Assembly (NCBI RefSeq): GCF_001625305.1
Contig: NW_017803998.1
Span: 1,282,343-1,346,342, forward strand
Source of the DNA: Branchiostoma belcheri
Taxonomy: Eukaryota > Chordata > Leptocardii > Amphioxiformes > Branchiostomatidae
Direction of reading: 5' to 3'
DNA: 64,000 nucleotides
Program-made: the position numbers and the translations under genes
In this document: positions 1 to 12,330 of the stretch, in pieces
Layout: every line of letters starts with the position of its first letter
How positions within the stretch are numbered: position 1 is the stretch's first letter
Notes under the pieces: model-generated
The model's database searches: none
What the model was told of the DNA's origin: nothing
The model's input: the letters and a program-made list of their open reading frames with translations, nothing else

Positions 1-1488
1 CTCTTTTTAGATTTTTTTTTTCAAAATATTTGACACCATGTCAGACAAGTATTCAAGTCGAACCCACTTCTTGTTTTCCTTCCTGTTACCGGAAAGAAAC
101 CACACCTGAATAATCTTGTCCTTCAAAACTCAAATGAACAGCGCATTCCTGAGGAAAAGGAGGGGAAAGGAAACGTAAACTGCCGTGTGGGCGTGCGCCT
201 TTGTCATGCATGCTGGGAGCTGAAAAGTTCAGGAATGTGCGGAACAGGGGTGTCCGCCATTTTTGATTGGCCCGAAGAGGGCGTGTAAAAGAATGACCTT
301 TCTGTGCAAGCTTACAACCCATGTCGCCATGTATCTTCTAGCTCAAGTCTTTACTTACAAACTACCAACCCCCAAAGCAAAATATCTATTTCATTGTTGA
401 GTTGAAGACCTTTCATACAAAAATTAAACGCTCCAAAGTTCTAAGACTGACTGTCTTTTAACGTGGTAGAAACTTAAACACCAGTTTCAGTAACTGAAGA
501 ATACTGGTAGCCACTGTACAAAATTGCCAACGATTTCAAGCTTGCTAAGTTTACCAAAAACAATCTTGGGGCAAACTCAAAGAATGTTGCCCTGATTTGG
601 TTCGTTTAGTCCAAACTGCATTATGGAAAATTGAGTTAGGTAGACTTCACTAGGTTTACTTTTAATTGAATGAATTTCTGTGGCAAAAGAGAAAAGAAGT
701 TTAAGGGATTAAAATGTACAGCTGGTTGAGAGTTTTTTCTAGTTAAAACGGCGTGCCGGTTGACTTATGCCGGGCCGAAGCAGCGCGCATGACATGCGGT
801 AGAACCGGTTTGTCCAGTACGCCGGACATTCCTTTCTGCTCGGTACCTTCGACATTCTACGGGGTTTTCTAATCAAAGACAGCACGGGCTTTTCTTCCAA
901 TCAGCCCCTTTAAACCCACCCTAACTCACCCCGCAAGCGTACACAACCAGCAGCTCTTTAAAAATGGGACAAAAGAGAGTCCTAAAATGGAGAAACGAAG
1001 TACAAAGAATAGAAGTTAGCTTCGGTACGTTCGGGTGACCCCGTCTTTACAAAGCTTCTGAATCGTTCCGGTCACCGAAGTGTCAGAACGCGTTTCGTTA
1101 GCTCTTAAGAGATCTTAAACACCCCGGTGACAGTACTGAAGTAGCTTCTTTCAATAATGAATTATTCAAATGAAGACACTACTAACGTGACTTGCATAAT
1201 GAACATTTAGATATCATGTTAGGTAGATGTGCTGTACTGAAAATAGCAAAATGTTATACTTTCATACTTTGTCCGTATCTAACATTCACAATAAAGAATT
1301 CAGTAGCCATTGACATAAACCATTGACTTTTTAATGAAACGTACTGTTTAACCACTTAAAATCATAAACAAGATAGATACCAATCGTAGTATACTTTCCT
1401 ATTTTCCACATATAGCGATGCATGTGCATAGTCTGTTCCTTTGAGATTCAATTTACTTAAACCTATTTCTTATTTCTGCTTCTTCCAG
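1..1488. other. Presumed gene 1 intron, no exon recognised
   Basis: I looked for a coil 1A motif on the + strand and found none. AT-rich with a few CpG-bearing stretches near 750-1090. No promoter can be claimed. Confidence 0.5.
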
Positions 1489-3932
1489 GTACGAAGATGA
1501 GGTGGGAACTCGTGAGGGTCTGGAAGAAGAGATCAAGAAGATCAGAGCGGTGAGTTAAGAACTTTCACTATGGGGAAAGTGGCCTCTATAAAAGGGCACT
1601 ATATAGTTTATCTGAAGATGGGGGTTGAAGGATAATTAGAGGTTGCGTGGCTACAGCAAAGCAAGCTCTTTTCACAAAGAGTCATACGGGAGAGGACCTC
1701 ATAAATTATGCAGAAACTTCTCTCACCTGTGTTGGCCGGGTGGAATAATAAATGAGGTCAAAATAGACATGACGTCATCAAAGGAAGTGAGCACCCAAAA
1801 CAGCGATTCTTTATGCAAATTACTCCTGACCAACAATGCTTTGTTCCAAAGACCAAATGAAAGAAAAAAAGTTGGTATATCTTGTAGTAAATGTAATTAG
1901 TAAGCATTATCAGTGGGTTTTCTTCTAAAAGTGCATGTAATTATCTTTAAGCAAACAGTAAAGTATGCGTTAAGGTTTTTCACTCGACTGGAAACAATGG
2001 AACCCATACGTATGCTTTTAGATATGGTTTTGAGGCTGTGAAAGAGTTTAGTAAAACTTAAATTGGATAAAATGGATGCAGCATATTCTTATGTATGTGT
2101 GTCTGTTTTTCAGGACTTTGATGAGGCCTCCTTGACCCGGGTTGACCTTGAGGCTCGTCTAGACAGCATCAAGTCAGAGATCGAGTTCTTGAAGGAAGTG
2201 TACGCTGCTGTAAGTATCTTTTCTCTACATGTACTTCTTTTGTAAATGCTACATTCATTGGTGGCAACACGCGCAATTTGTTGACTCAATTTCATACCGC
2301 CACCAAAATAATACGTAACTAACTAAAAAGATGGATAAATGTCCATCAACGACCATCCTTGTTCTTGCATATCTTTAAAAATTGCTTAAGTGCTGAATAT
2401 AGTAATCATTATGTATTAAAGAATCATCTCCATAAAACAAGCCAACTGCTGTTTCTATTGTGTCTTTTCAAGGCTTATGTAGCAATGATAGGTTCTACAA
2501 TTATTAGTGATTGTTACATGTATAACACGGCGGTATACATTGTAAATAATCTGCTTGTCTCATCTCAACAGGAACTCGAGGCCATGAACGCCCAGATCCT
2601 GGACTCCACCATGATCGAGCTGGAGCCGACCAGTGCCCCGGATGTTGACCTTGACTCCTGCCTGGCAGAGGTCAAGGCTCAGTACGAGCAGCTCACGCGC
2701 ATGAGCAAGGCGGAAGCAGAGAGCTGGTATGCGACCAAGGTGAGCTCAAACCCATTAATATTCTTTGAAAACATTAAACCAAGGAGGTACTTAGTATATC
2801 TAACCTCCTTGCCTAAACTAAAATGTTCAGCCTGAAAATCTTTCAAAAGACATTCGCCATCTTTCTTCAGCTCAGAAGGGTAGTCACGTGACATGAGAGT
2901 CAAAGGTCACCCAGGTCATGTGACTGGACAAGGGTGTGATGTTCTGGAAAGTCGTTACTGCTGTAGAAATTCATGAAAACAGTGTCCACATTTAAAAGCC
3001 TCGGCTTGCTTCTTACATTATGTCTAACAGTATCTTTAAGCATCATATTTACAACAGAAATACTGGTCATTCTTTTGTTTGTTCCTGTTATTTTATGCAT
3101 TCTATCTTCTTTATCTCCAGTTTGAGGACTTGCAGAGGAGCTCCGGGAAGAACAGCAACGACCTCGCAGACGCGCGCGCGGAGCTGTCCAGGTACCAGAA
3201 CCAGATCGCCAGGCTACAGTCTGAGATCGAACAGATGAAGAACAGGGTAAGACAAGAAACAACGTGTATCATTCATGACAGATGAGATTAATTTTAATTT
3301 TTGCATGAAAATAGAACTATAATCACGTTTTAACTATTGATAAAGTTCCCTACATAAAATCTAAACCAACAACTTACTTAAACACTGGTCACTTCATCTC
3401 ATAAAGTTGCAACAAGTGAAGGCAATGGCTTGGAAGCCCTGATAGACTTCACTCTAGGTGTGTCTGGTTTTTATCATAAGCTAAACGCTGTCTTATGCTA
3501 GTTACTCGAGCACTGCATCGCATACTATCTTCCTTCTTGAATATCTTTATTCACAACCACATCTTCATGACTGATGATAGCCCTGATGAGGAAGGCAGAC
3601 GGTCATCGAAACGATGACTCGTGTTAAAACAAAGTGGTTGTGAGTAAAGAACTTTTCTGTTTAATCATTCAACAACCTGATGAAAATATTCACGAATATC
3701 TTGTCTTGTAGAACCGCCAACTGGAAGAGCAGCTGAAGAACGTTGAAGAGGGCGGAGCGAAGAAGCTTGCCGACAAGCAGAAGGAGATTGATGAGCTGGA
3801 GGCCGAGCTGCAGCGTCTGCGCGGTGAGATCAGCAAGCAGATGCGGGAGTACCAGGAACTGCACAACGTCAAGATGGCGCTGGACGTGGAGATCGCCGCC
3901 TACAGGAAGCTGCTGGAGAACGAGGAGGACAG
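1489..3932 (+). CDS. Gene 1 rod exons (coil 1B to coil 2 end)
   Basis: Five exons encode the rod: 61, 96, 168, 126 and 221 nt. Coil 1B starts YEDEVGTREGLEEEIKK; the 96-nt exon reads DFDEASLTRVDLEARLDSIK; the fourth includes linker L12 near ELEPTSAPDVDLDSCLAEVK; the 221-nt exon ends coil 2 with NVKMALDVEIAAYRKLLENE. The sizes 61, 96, 126 and 221 equal those I recall for exons 2, 3, 5 and 6 of vertebrate type III IF genes, and the 168-nt exon is two codons longer than the usual 162. The final exon stops two bases into the Arg codon that opens the tail, as in genes 2 and 3. Confidence 0.92.
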
Positions 3933-6900
3933 GTAACCATGACGTACTTCCGGTTGTGTGGTCTTTCTGTGACGTACTTCCGGTTGTGTGGTCTATCTTT
4001 CGGCGCCATCATAGTTGTAGTTTCCACTTGATTCTGAACGTTTGCTTCAAGAGACACGTTTTGTATTAGAATAAAAACTCTTTTTAATTCGATGCAAACT
4101 AAAAGTTTTCTTGTTAATAAGATGTTTTTCTTGTTAATACAATGCAAACTGAACGTTTTTGAGAGTTTTTTCTCGAGAAAAAAGTTTTGCATTCTTCACC
4201 ACAAATGTGTAGTAATGGGTAATCATATACATATAGAATTGAATCTTTACAATTGATGTTATTGTCTCTTAACTAAAGTCATTGTCCGTTTGCTTTCACA
4301 GGCTGGGTCACTTTGACTTTTCAAGCATGAGTTCCTCCCTGAGCATCGGCGGCGGCGGTGGTGGTGGCATGTCCCAGACCAAGAGCATGAGTCAGACTGT
4401 CAGCAGCAGCGCTGGTAAGATTGCAACTTTTCATTATAAACGTAATTAACATTTGAGAAACCCCGTTTCGATGTGTATGCTTACGTTTCTTCCTTCTGAT
4501 TGACTTTTCAACCCTTGTGTAAGTTTTACTTGTGTTTGTTCTCGTTCTGTTGTGTTTTTGTTGACGTCTGGAATTGCTGTTCGTCCATCCATTGTCCATT
4601 TATAACGTAGCACCTTGTTCCTTCGTTTTACTCACTAGCAATAGCACTCTTGTGTTTCTATTCTGTATAACGACGTTTACTATTGTTATTATCTGTTTCT
4701 TAACCTTTGTGTTTCTTTCTTTGACGTTTTGTTGATAACTTTTGTTGACTGACACATGAAAGGTGGTTCCTCGGGCTACGGTGCCGGAGGTGGTGCCGGT
4801 AGCTTTGGGGCCGGAGGCGGTAAGTATTCTTGACACTGACTCCAAGTCTTTAATACGTTACTGATACATTCACTGCTCGAAGTACTATCTTTAAGCATAC
4901 CTTAAAGCGTGCGTAAAGGTTCCACTCAAAGAAGGAAGAATTTTAACGCATGCTTTAAGTTGTGCGTAAAAATAGAATTTCACGCAGTGATTCTAACAGA
5001 ATTAAACCTCTAATCCTAAACTACCTTACGACGTTGATTTCGTGCTTTTCTTGCTATGTTTTAACGTGTAATGTTGTCGTGTGTAAAACGTTCTAACAGT
5101 CAGTGTTTGTTTGTTTGTTTGTTGTTTGTGAACTTGTCATTAAAACCAACTGTGTTGTAAACAGCAGGCGGTGGTGCCGGTGGTGCCTCCTCCGGCTACG
5201 GTGGTACGTAAACCGACATGCCGTCGGTAAACCATGAACATGGTGCCGGGGAAAATGGGAACGGTGCCGCGTTAAACGATACCTATATCCTATATGTATT
5301 ACTATCGAATGTCACATCAACAGCGTATGCAGCGGTGTTGGGAAGCGGTGAGGGGGAGGTGATCATACACTTAAAGATGAAAAAACAGCCTTGTATCCGT
5401 ATTGTTTTAGCTCCGGTTTGCTCCTTTAATTGGTGAGGATCGGAGCTACATCAGGATGGATACCAGGCTAGAAAAAGCCAAGCAAATCATCGCATAGCAT
5501 TAGTAGATTTCGAAACAGGGGTTTGATATATCTTTACTTCGTTGTACCAGACATGCATGCTGGGAGTGAAGTCACACTGACCATCGAGAGCCAGGACATC
5601 ATGGGCATCCTGGCGGGAAAGAGCTTCTATCTCATCTACCGCAAGGATGATCTGGTCCTGCAGGCGGCTGGCGGCAAGGGCTCCGAGATCAACGTGGCCA
5701 AGAGGTCCTACCCCGAGAAGTAAGTTAACGCGAGATTTAACGTGAACAGGCGAGATCTTCGTAGATGCGAAGGGACTGATACTTATATATAAGTTATAGT
5801 GGTATAGAGATTTTGGTATCAAATTTCACATACTCTTTATCTACTTCTTTGGTTGAGGACATAATAAAGGAAATCAACACCGGGTGCAAACGCTACTGGG
5901 AATTTCAAAATGGCGGCTAATCAAATTTTTTTCTCGACTTGCAGGAAGGAGCAGCTGTGGTCTTTCAGCCGCGACAGGATCATCAACGAGGCCAACAACC
6001 TGGCCCTGGAGGTGAAGGGAGACAAGGTGATCGTTGCTGACCAGGCCTCAGGCGGAAACAAGGCCCAGGAGTGGGACGTAAGTAACGCGAGACTTAGCGT
6101 GAACTGACGTGATCTCAAGGTCAAGAGTTGAAGAACCGGGAGTGGACGGATAACGCGAGATTTGACGTGAATAGACGAGAACTGTTTGGGCAATTCAAGA
6201 TAGCTGTATGTTTGATCATGGAGTTAAAAGATCGGATGGTTTGATTGTGTTACCACCCTCATTGTTTCTTTTAAGTTTTTGTAGCTTATGATTAAATGTC
6301 ATATTATTTTTTTTCAGATTAAGGGAGATGGATTCATTGGCTCCAAGTCAAGCAGCAAGGTCCTGGACGTGAAGTCGAAATCTAAGGTGGTGCTGAACAA
6401 CAGGCACGACGATGCTGTAAGTTTCAATTAGTTATTCTACTCAACTCATTAACTAATCATCCAGCCAACTAGTTCTCATAAAGGAAATTTGGTAAAGAAC
6501 CATCCAAGTGAACTTTTGTTATTGATGTTAATCAATGTGGGCTAAATCAGACTCAAAGTATGCAACGTATCTGCCAGAAGAATACAACAGTTTTACTGTA
6601 ACATTTACTTGAATTGTGTATGTGAAATTTGCGATATGTGAGTGATATTTATGGCTTTTGTTTTGCAGGTGTGGGACCTGGAGATTCACGGTCTTGCCTC
6701 CGCCGAGACCCTCCGGTGTAAGTACAACAGATGACACGTTTTTACCTCTCTGTAATGTGTGATTTGCAGAAACCTCGCGAGATTTTGCGAGAATAGATGA
6801 GATCTTTTGATATTTCAAGATAGGGAGGGGGGCGAATCTTGTTGCATGTGAGACATATAGAATATGCATGGTCCCCTTTTTTGAATGACCAAGATGTTAC

Positions 6901-7433
6901 ATAATTTTTACCCGTGTAGTAACCGAACTGTTTCCAATGTAATTTTTTTAATGCAACACAATAGCCAGATCAGTGAGGGTCAAAAAACTTTCAAGTCGTG
7001 GTGAGTGGGTATTTGACTACGCAAAAGCGTTTCATTTTTTTGAATGCACCAACGATATAGGTTGGTGATGTGCATTTTACGTTTGCATGCTACATTTTTT
7101 TTGCATGCTATGCAGGAGTATGCCACAACGTTAGTGCACGGTGTTTGTTAACTTGTTATTTTATTCACCTATCCCCCTCATTTCCAACGTCACCCTTTGC
7201 CTATCCCTCCTTCATGCACCCATCCATCCCTCCCTCTATCCATCCATTCATCCATTATGCCATCATTACGGCATCATTTCATCATTCTCCATCCATATCG
7301 TCGATGGACGAATATCATCCCACAAAACAGCAATGTAACGCTTGTACGTATTGTATTTGCTTCATGTTATCTAGCATCCACTTCCACCGTTACCACTTCG
7401 TACAGCTACAGCAGCAAGTCCACCTCTTATTAA
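1489..7433 (+). CDS. Intermediate filament protein with beta-trefoil tail (gene 1, 5' partial)
   Basis: Structural protein of cytoplasmic intermediate filaments, read as 13 spliced exons: 1489-1549, 2114-2209, 2572-2739, 3121-3246, 3712-3932, 4302-4414, 4763-4819, 5168-5203, 5551-5719, 5945-6077, 6318-6416, 6669-6717 and 7375-7433 (TAA at 7431-7433). All junctions carry AG/GT and phases agree; after one nucleotide completing a split codon the reading is exactly 461 codons plus stop. Visible residues 1-224 are coil 1B to the end of coil 2, with the family end motif AAYRKLLENEEDR; 225-292 are Gly/Ser/Ala-rich; 293-442 hold three repeats with QLW, QEW and AVW; the last 19 residues are Ser/Thr/Tyr-rich (SSTSTVTTSYSYSSKSTSY). 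The head and coil 1A exon is not seen in 1-1488 and probably lies to the left. Seen: exons, motifs. Known: IF rod. Inferred: trefoil fold. No specific family name can be assigned. Confidence 0.88.
1935..2040. mobile_element. Hairpin MITE-like element, copy 1
   Basis: Degenerate copy in the first visible intron of gene 1: ATCTTTAAGCAAACAGTAAAG on one arm and CCCATACGTATGCTTTTAGAT on the other. Confidence 0.55.
4302..5203 (+). CDS. Gene 1 Gly/Ser tail linker exons
   Basis: Three small exons (4302-4414, 4763-4819, 5168-5203) join the rod to the trefoil. The first reads RLGHFDFSSMSSSLSI, then a run of seven glycines, then SQTKSMSQTVSSSAG. The other two encode Gly/Ala/Ser/Tyr stretches such as GGSSGYGAGGGAGS and GGGAGGASSGYGG. 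Each of the two short exons is flanked by phase-1 introns, so either could be skipped or duplicated without a frameshift. Low complexity makes the exact edges less certain than those of the rod, but each has clear AG and GT borders. Confidence 0.75.
4871..4989. mobile_element. Hairpin MITE-like element, copy 2
   Basis: Ends CACTGCTCGAAG and ...CACGCAGTG, arms TTAAAGCGTGCGTAAAGG and TTAACGCATGCTTTAAG pair across a short centre. ATT flanks both ends, a possible target duplication. In a gene 1 tail intron. Confidence 0.65.
5551..6717 (+). CDS. Gene 1 ricin-B-like beta-trefoil tail exons
   Basis: Exons 5551-5719, 5945-6077, 6318-6416 and 6669-6717 encode about 150 residues in three homologous units. 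Unit 1 runs from SEVTLTIESQ through FYLIYRKDDLVLQAAGG to EQLWSF; unit 2 from NNLALEVKGDKVIVADQ to AQEWD; unit 3 from GFIGSKSSSKVLDVKSK to DAVWDLEIHG. A Trp motif (QLW, QEW, AVW) closes each unit, as in R-type (ricin B) trefoils; the Gln is lost in the third. Introns fall near unit borders, and the first exon is 169 nt like its counterpart in gene 2. This is not a toxin: no catalytic chain or secretion signal is present. Fold inferred from motifs only. Confidence 0.78.
5726..6195 (+). repeat. Three CGCGAGATTT repeats in gene 1 trefoil introns
   Basis: Copies at about 5726-5757, 6083-6113 and 6150-6195, core AACGCGAGATTTAACGTGAA then a CGAGATC-type end. The first two begin right behind the GTAAGT donors at 5720 and 6078. 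Related copies lie at about 6773-6825 and 7957-8005. Confidence 0.55.
6773..6825 (+). repeat. CGCGAGATTT repeat, copy 4
   Basis: CTCGCGAGATTTTGCGAGAA, then GATGAGATC and ATTTCAAGATAGG; longer than the first copies and close to the one at 7957-8005. Confidence 0.5.
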
Positions 7434-7591
7434 GGCAATGGTGAAGGTTTGCATACAAAAGCTCTGTTTTCTCTTCCTTTGTGTGATGTGCACACTTCAG
7501 ATGAGGACAAATTCCTCCTTCTGGTCATCCTTTCTGTCACGATTTCTGCCACCATTCCATCTTACGCACGTTTCACGAGAAAAAAAAATAC

Positions 7592-7705
7592 CACTGCGAG
7601 AAATGTGATCTTTAAGCAAAACGTAAAGTGTTCTGTTTCTCGAGAGGAAAATGGAACCTTTACGCATGCTTTAAGGTATGCTTTAAGATCGGATTTTGAG
7701 CAGTG
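7592..7705. mobile_element. Hairpin MITE-like element, copy 3
   Basis: CACTGCGAGAAATGTGATC to TTTTGAGCAGTG with inner arms CTTTAAGCAAAACGTAAAG and CCTTTACGCATGCTTTAAGG. It lies in the 3' UTR of gene 1, so would be part of the mRNA. Confidence 0.6.
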
Positions 7706-7956
7706 AATGTCACACTTTTTATGTGTGTTTGCACGTTTGCTGTGCCGCTCTTGTGTGCAACACGACCAAACAACGAAGTCGAAAGAACACAGTTGTAGTA
7801 GCCCAGCCTTTTGTGACATTTGGGCTACGCGGAACATATTTTTTTCTTTGATTCAAAGAGGAGGGATTCGAGGCATCACGATCTGTGTGCATCGCAGCAG
7901 GCATGGCTCAACACACAATGCAGGGCTTCAGACACACGTAGAAAAGTTTTTAGAAG

Positions 7957-8005
7957 TCCCGCGAGATTTGGCGAGAAAAGACGAGATCTTGTCTCGAAAT
8001 TTCAA
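7957..8005 (+). repeat. CGCGAGATTT repeat, copy 5
   Basis: CCCGCGAGATTTGGCGAGAA, then GACGAGATCTTGTCTCG and ATTTCAATAAA; in the gene 1 3' UTR. Its end AATAAA could itself act as a poly(A) signal. Confidence 0.5.
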
Positions 8006-9202
8006 TAAAGGGGGAGGGAAGAGAAACAAACTACAAGGGGCTCAAAAACCATTTTGTGTTATATTCTAACACTTCTCAAGTGTGTCTGAAGTCCTAATTG
8101 TTTGTTTTGCTCAGCATTATAGCCAGTAGTTTAGGAGTAGAGTTTTGCACGCTGAAATCACGCTTGGTTTTTCCTTCTTTTCACCATGCGCATGTGGTTG
8201 TGCGGATTTTTTGCCACATTCTTATCATTTGGTTACAAGCAATGTCATGCTGTGTGAGCATGGACCACTTTCTTTTGAGAAGAAAATAATACTATTGTGA
8301 AAAAAAGAAAGACGAAATTGTCTCAGTTTTAAAAGTCATCACTACAGAGAACAATTTCTGAAGATGTACTTTTTCTTTCTTTCCACAGACTGAGACACAA
8401 CGAGTGGTGACGATGCCAACAACAAAAAGCGAGGATGATTCCAACACTAAGTCCTGCAAAGCCTTAAGAAAAAGAATTTCATTCAGTGGCAGGGAAGATG
8501 CCGCCTTAAGAGAAAAGTAGATCTCCAAAAACACTCGCATTCTATCTTTTAATCCATTTATTTTCTATGCTCATTCGGTGTCTACTTTCAAAAAGGTGAT
8601 CGGCAAAGCTTTTATTGTCTAAAATCTATTGTAAGGCAAAGATTAATAAATATATTATGCAAATTAGCTACAGAACTTAACAAGTTACACGAATGCATAG
8701 ATTCTTTCAACGGCTTTGTCTGTCTTAAGTTTCGACTCTAGCAGTTGATACAAAACTACCAAAAAAAAAGAGGACCATAGTCGGTGACAGTGTATTTGAT
8801 TACTCTTTCAAGACACTATTTTGTAACGCCCACAAGGCTTTTGACTCGCTGATTTGAATGCAATGCTTCTATGCACCGAAGTAACTTACTGATGCAATGT
8901 AACGCTCCTTGGTACCACAATTAGCACAGCTATTTTAACTGTAAGAAAGGCGTATGAATCGGTTTGGTACCTTGTGTAGGATTTAATAACATGATGATGT
9001 TTAAGATGTATGGTAATGTTTACGATGTGTTTTATGTATGGGGCGGCTTTGGTGTAAGACTACTAGAATGTAATAGCTGTTTGACTTGTTGCTGTATGAA
9101 GCTCTAACGGGAAAAAGGATTTCGCATCGGGTGCTCATTCAATAAAGGCAACACTTTCTACAGAGACTATCGTCGGCTAGATCAATTCTTAGAATAATGT
9201 GT

Positions 9203-9310
9203 ATGTATCTGTGTGTGTATCTGTGTGTGTGCGTATCTGAGTGTGTGTGTGACTGTGTATCTGAGTGTGTGAGTGTGTGTGTGTGTGTGAGTGTGTGTGT
9301 GGCTGTGGCT
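9203..9310. repeat. GT-rich microsatellite
   Basis: Runs of TGTGTG interrupted by CTGTATCTGAG units. Just past the likely gene 1 transcript end. Confidence 0.85.
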
Positions 9311-12109
9311 GTGTTATGAACACAATGAAAGGGTATAACAATAATAAAAAGACACAGGTTGTATCAAGAGGTACATTAAATGATACAAGCTATAAATCTT
9401 AAAATAGCTGTAAAATAGCGAGACAGTGTCACTTTTAGGTCATTATCGAACACTATATATAGTAAAACGCAACATTCACACGTTGCCTAAATCACATGAA
9501 CATTTTGGTACTAATCACATTTGGGCTCTTATGCCTCTCAAGCACTGGTTTCAGTCAAGAGAAACAAAACTAGCATTACTAGATTACATTAACTCGATCT
9601 ATGATATGTAGATCTCGGTTTAACACAATTAACGATGATAATGATACCAGAAAAATAACAAATTCTTCACACATAGAAGAGTGGTGTTTATTAGAAAATT
9701 GGCTGGATACTACCTAAAACTTGATGTACTTAAATAAGACTTGGGGCAAAGAATTAAAGTTCCGAAGTATACTTAAAGGATCAAAAGACACAGAATCAAG
9801 ATGTCTGACATTTGAGAAAGCAAATGGGCCGTGAGTGAAACATCAAAGGCAGTTATAAATCAAAACAAGGGCGGCCATCTTTTTTTTTTCTTGTCAGTCC
9901 AGGATAGTCGACAGCTTGTGGCCATTTGTTTCTGACGCAAATGGCGGCAGGTACTATTTGAATTTTAAAGGGAAGGGCTGTATACGCATGCGCAGTCGTC
10001 ATGTTTGATACACGAGCTCAGAATGTTCTCGAAGCACACGTCGCCCCCCTCCCCCTTCTCCGGCAAGGTCGGTACTAGTGGAAAAATTCGACTGAATAGT
10101 TGCGAAGTTTTGGTAGGATACACAAGCAAAAAAACGAATAAATTTCTGTAGTGAGGCAACAGAAGGTAGATATCAGGTCGTTTTTCTGTACAAATCTCTG
10201 ATATCACAATAATCATTAATATCACAATAACGGCTTTCCCATTCTTTGCACAATAATCTTCCAATCTGGCACTTAACCTTCGATTAATGCCTTTTCTTCT
10301 GCCATTGATGAAGCTAAATGTCCAAACTTACGGGTCAATAACATTGAGATAGTGTGATTATTCTCGACCAATCAGTTCTGTACCCTTGTAGAAGGTCACT
10401 TTTTGAAGGCAAATTAGCGTTAAATAATGGCATTTAGGGTGGGACTGGTATCTTGACTCATAGAAGGTCAAACACCGGATATACCCATTATAACATACGT
10501 GCAGGGTTACATATATCATTCACATTGAGACACAGTTTGTTTGAGAGATCTCTACCGCAGCTACACATCTACAGGGCACATTTTAGACATATAATAATTT
10601 TTTTGCTGTATAACACAGTAAGAGACCATAGTACAATGCTCAACTAAATTCCTACACAAGTACAATCATTTTACTATGTTTACTACCATCACAGATGAAC
10701 TTTCATGATATTAGTAAGAGACTAATTTACCTTACAAGATACATTTATAGTATATGGGATGAAAATGTTTTTTTTTTCAAATTATTGGTGGAATTTCTAG
10801 CGTCTAGATCTTTGAAATATTGTCCTATCTTTACTAGTACTACACTGTACAGGAAAATATGCAGTAGTGCACTTTACTGGGGAAGTTGTATTTGAGATCT
10901 CTTTATAGATGTATTTTTTTCAAGGTGGCGGATAGATGATCCCTGTTACGTGAGTAGACGAGTTTTGTCTCGTCACGTCGAGTATAGACGTTTTTTTGTC
11001 GTCCTCGACCTACGTCAACGCCTATCCTGTACCAGTCACCTGTATGGACACACCCCCTCGTGTAATGTCCCGATGTATATGTTTAACAAAGTCTGCGTTT
11101 CTAAATGTGCCACTTAAAAACTGATACCCATTTGAAAGAAACCCTACCAACCAAAGACCTTTAAAAATCAAGGCTGCTTACCCGCTGAGTGATATGGCAT
11201 ATGTTTTTTAAAGACAACTTTTAAATACATGTTTTAAAGAGACAAAGATATGATTGTCTGATGTGGTGTAATGTACTGTGCACTGACGTTAATTATTTTT
11301 GTATGGCACGGTGAACAAATGACAATAGATCGGATGAATAGACGGTGTCTTCTGGAAGGGTTGCATCAGCCGAAGTGGGTTACGCCCCTTTTAAGTACCC
11401 CTCATCACGAGATAGTGAGACCTTAAGAACTCACTTTTTAACGACTTAATTTTGTGCCCCTTGGAATGAAGCACATACCTGTAGTTTTTTAGTGTTCGCG
11501 TGTTGCAATTCATAGCTTTATGTTGTTAAAACTACCTGTTACTTTTGGTGTGTTAAACCTAGGGCCAATTAAATCTGACTTACGTTGCTCGGTTGCTAAG
11601 TTACATGCGGTGCCCGCAGGTAAAATTGAACACGTTTGAAGATTCCTTTTGTGCATTTGCTTGTAAAGCTGAATATATTAACATGACAGTTTGGAGGTCA
11701 ATAGTTAGCTCAGTTGGCTATATGTTGTCCACTTGTGGGGATTTTACAAGGTGTTAGATTGTGTCACTTTGAGCAACAAGTGTTTAGAGTAACACGATGG
11801 AAGATCTTAGACTGTATATGTCAAAACGGTCCAGTTTATATTCATCTTCGATGTTACTATATACTGTGCATATTGATACTGTGTAACCATCTATCTAGCT
11901 AACATATATCTGCACTATATATTTCTGTAGTGTCTTTATGTTTCAGTAGAAATCTCAGAATCAATCTAGTAGCATTGCAATTTAGTATTTACCCTACTAT
12001 CTATCTCATCTCTTCTATCAGTTATTACTTGACCTTTTGACACCACAGAAGATCTAACAACTTAAGTTTTCATCACTTTTCTCGTTTTTTTGTTTGTTTC
12101 AACGCTTCA
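9311..12109. other. Intergenic DNA between convergent genes 1 and 2
   Basis: AT-rich; many stop codons in all frames; I see no gene, RNA or clear repeat except the LINE relic that follows at 12.1 kb. Confidence 0.5.
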
Positions 12110-12330
12110 CATAGTGTCGTGCATTCTCTGATATTATCAGCCCATCTTTTCTGTTGCCTATCCCTCGTTCTTCCTCCTTGTACTGTTCCTTGCATGATGG
12201 TTTTGGCTAGTCCTGATGACTGTGACACGTGGACATACCACTTCAGTCTCCGCTTCTTTACTGTGGTTAGGAGATCTTCGTACGGACCTATGTCTCAGTC
12301 GACCCTGTTCTGTACTTCACTATTTGAGAA
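12110..12330 (-). mobile_element. Relic of a LINE reverse transcriptase C-terminus
   Basis: Minus-strand reading GPYEDLLTTVKKRRLKWYVH, then SGLAKTIMQGTVQGG and RQQKRWADNIREC, matches the well-known C-terminal pattern of endonuclease/RT LINE proteins (K-W-Y-G-H-V ... KRW-x-DNI-x-EW). An in-frame TGA precedes it, and the rest of the element is not visible. It lies about 0.8 kb past the gene 2 stop. Confidence 0.65.

Larger units (their letters stand above)
7434..9160 (+). other. Gene 1 3' UTR and candidate poly(A) signals
   Basis: No coding signal follows the TAA at 7431-7433. AATAAA hexamers lie at 8645-8650 and, in a cleaner TTCAATAAAGGC context, at 9141-9146; the latter is my preferred transcript end. 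The stretch carries one hairpin MITE-like copy (7592-7705) and one copy of the CGCGAGATTT repeat (about 7957-8005). Confidence 0.4.

Noticed and set aside
86-322. 78-codon frame near the left edge
   Set aside because: No IF head or coil 1A motif and wrong strand for gene 1; no other support.
3551-3643. Hammerhead-ribozyme-like CTGATGAG ... CGAAAC inside an inverted repeat TCACAACCAC/GTGGTTGTGA
   Set aside because: The stretch between the two core boxes does not form a proper stem II and stem I does not pair next to the cores. Probably the end of a Penelope-like or other retroelement; a structural search would decide.
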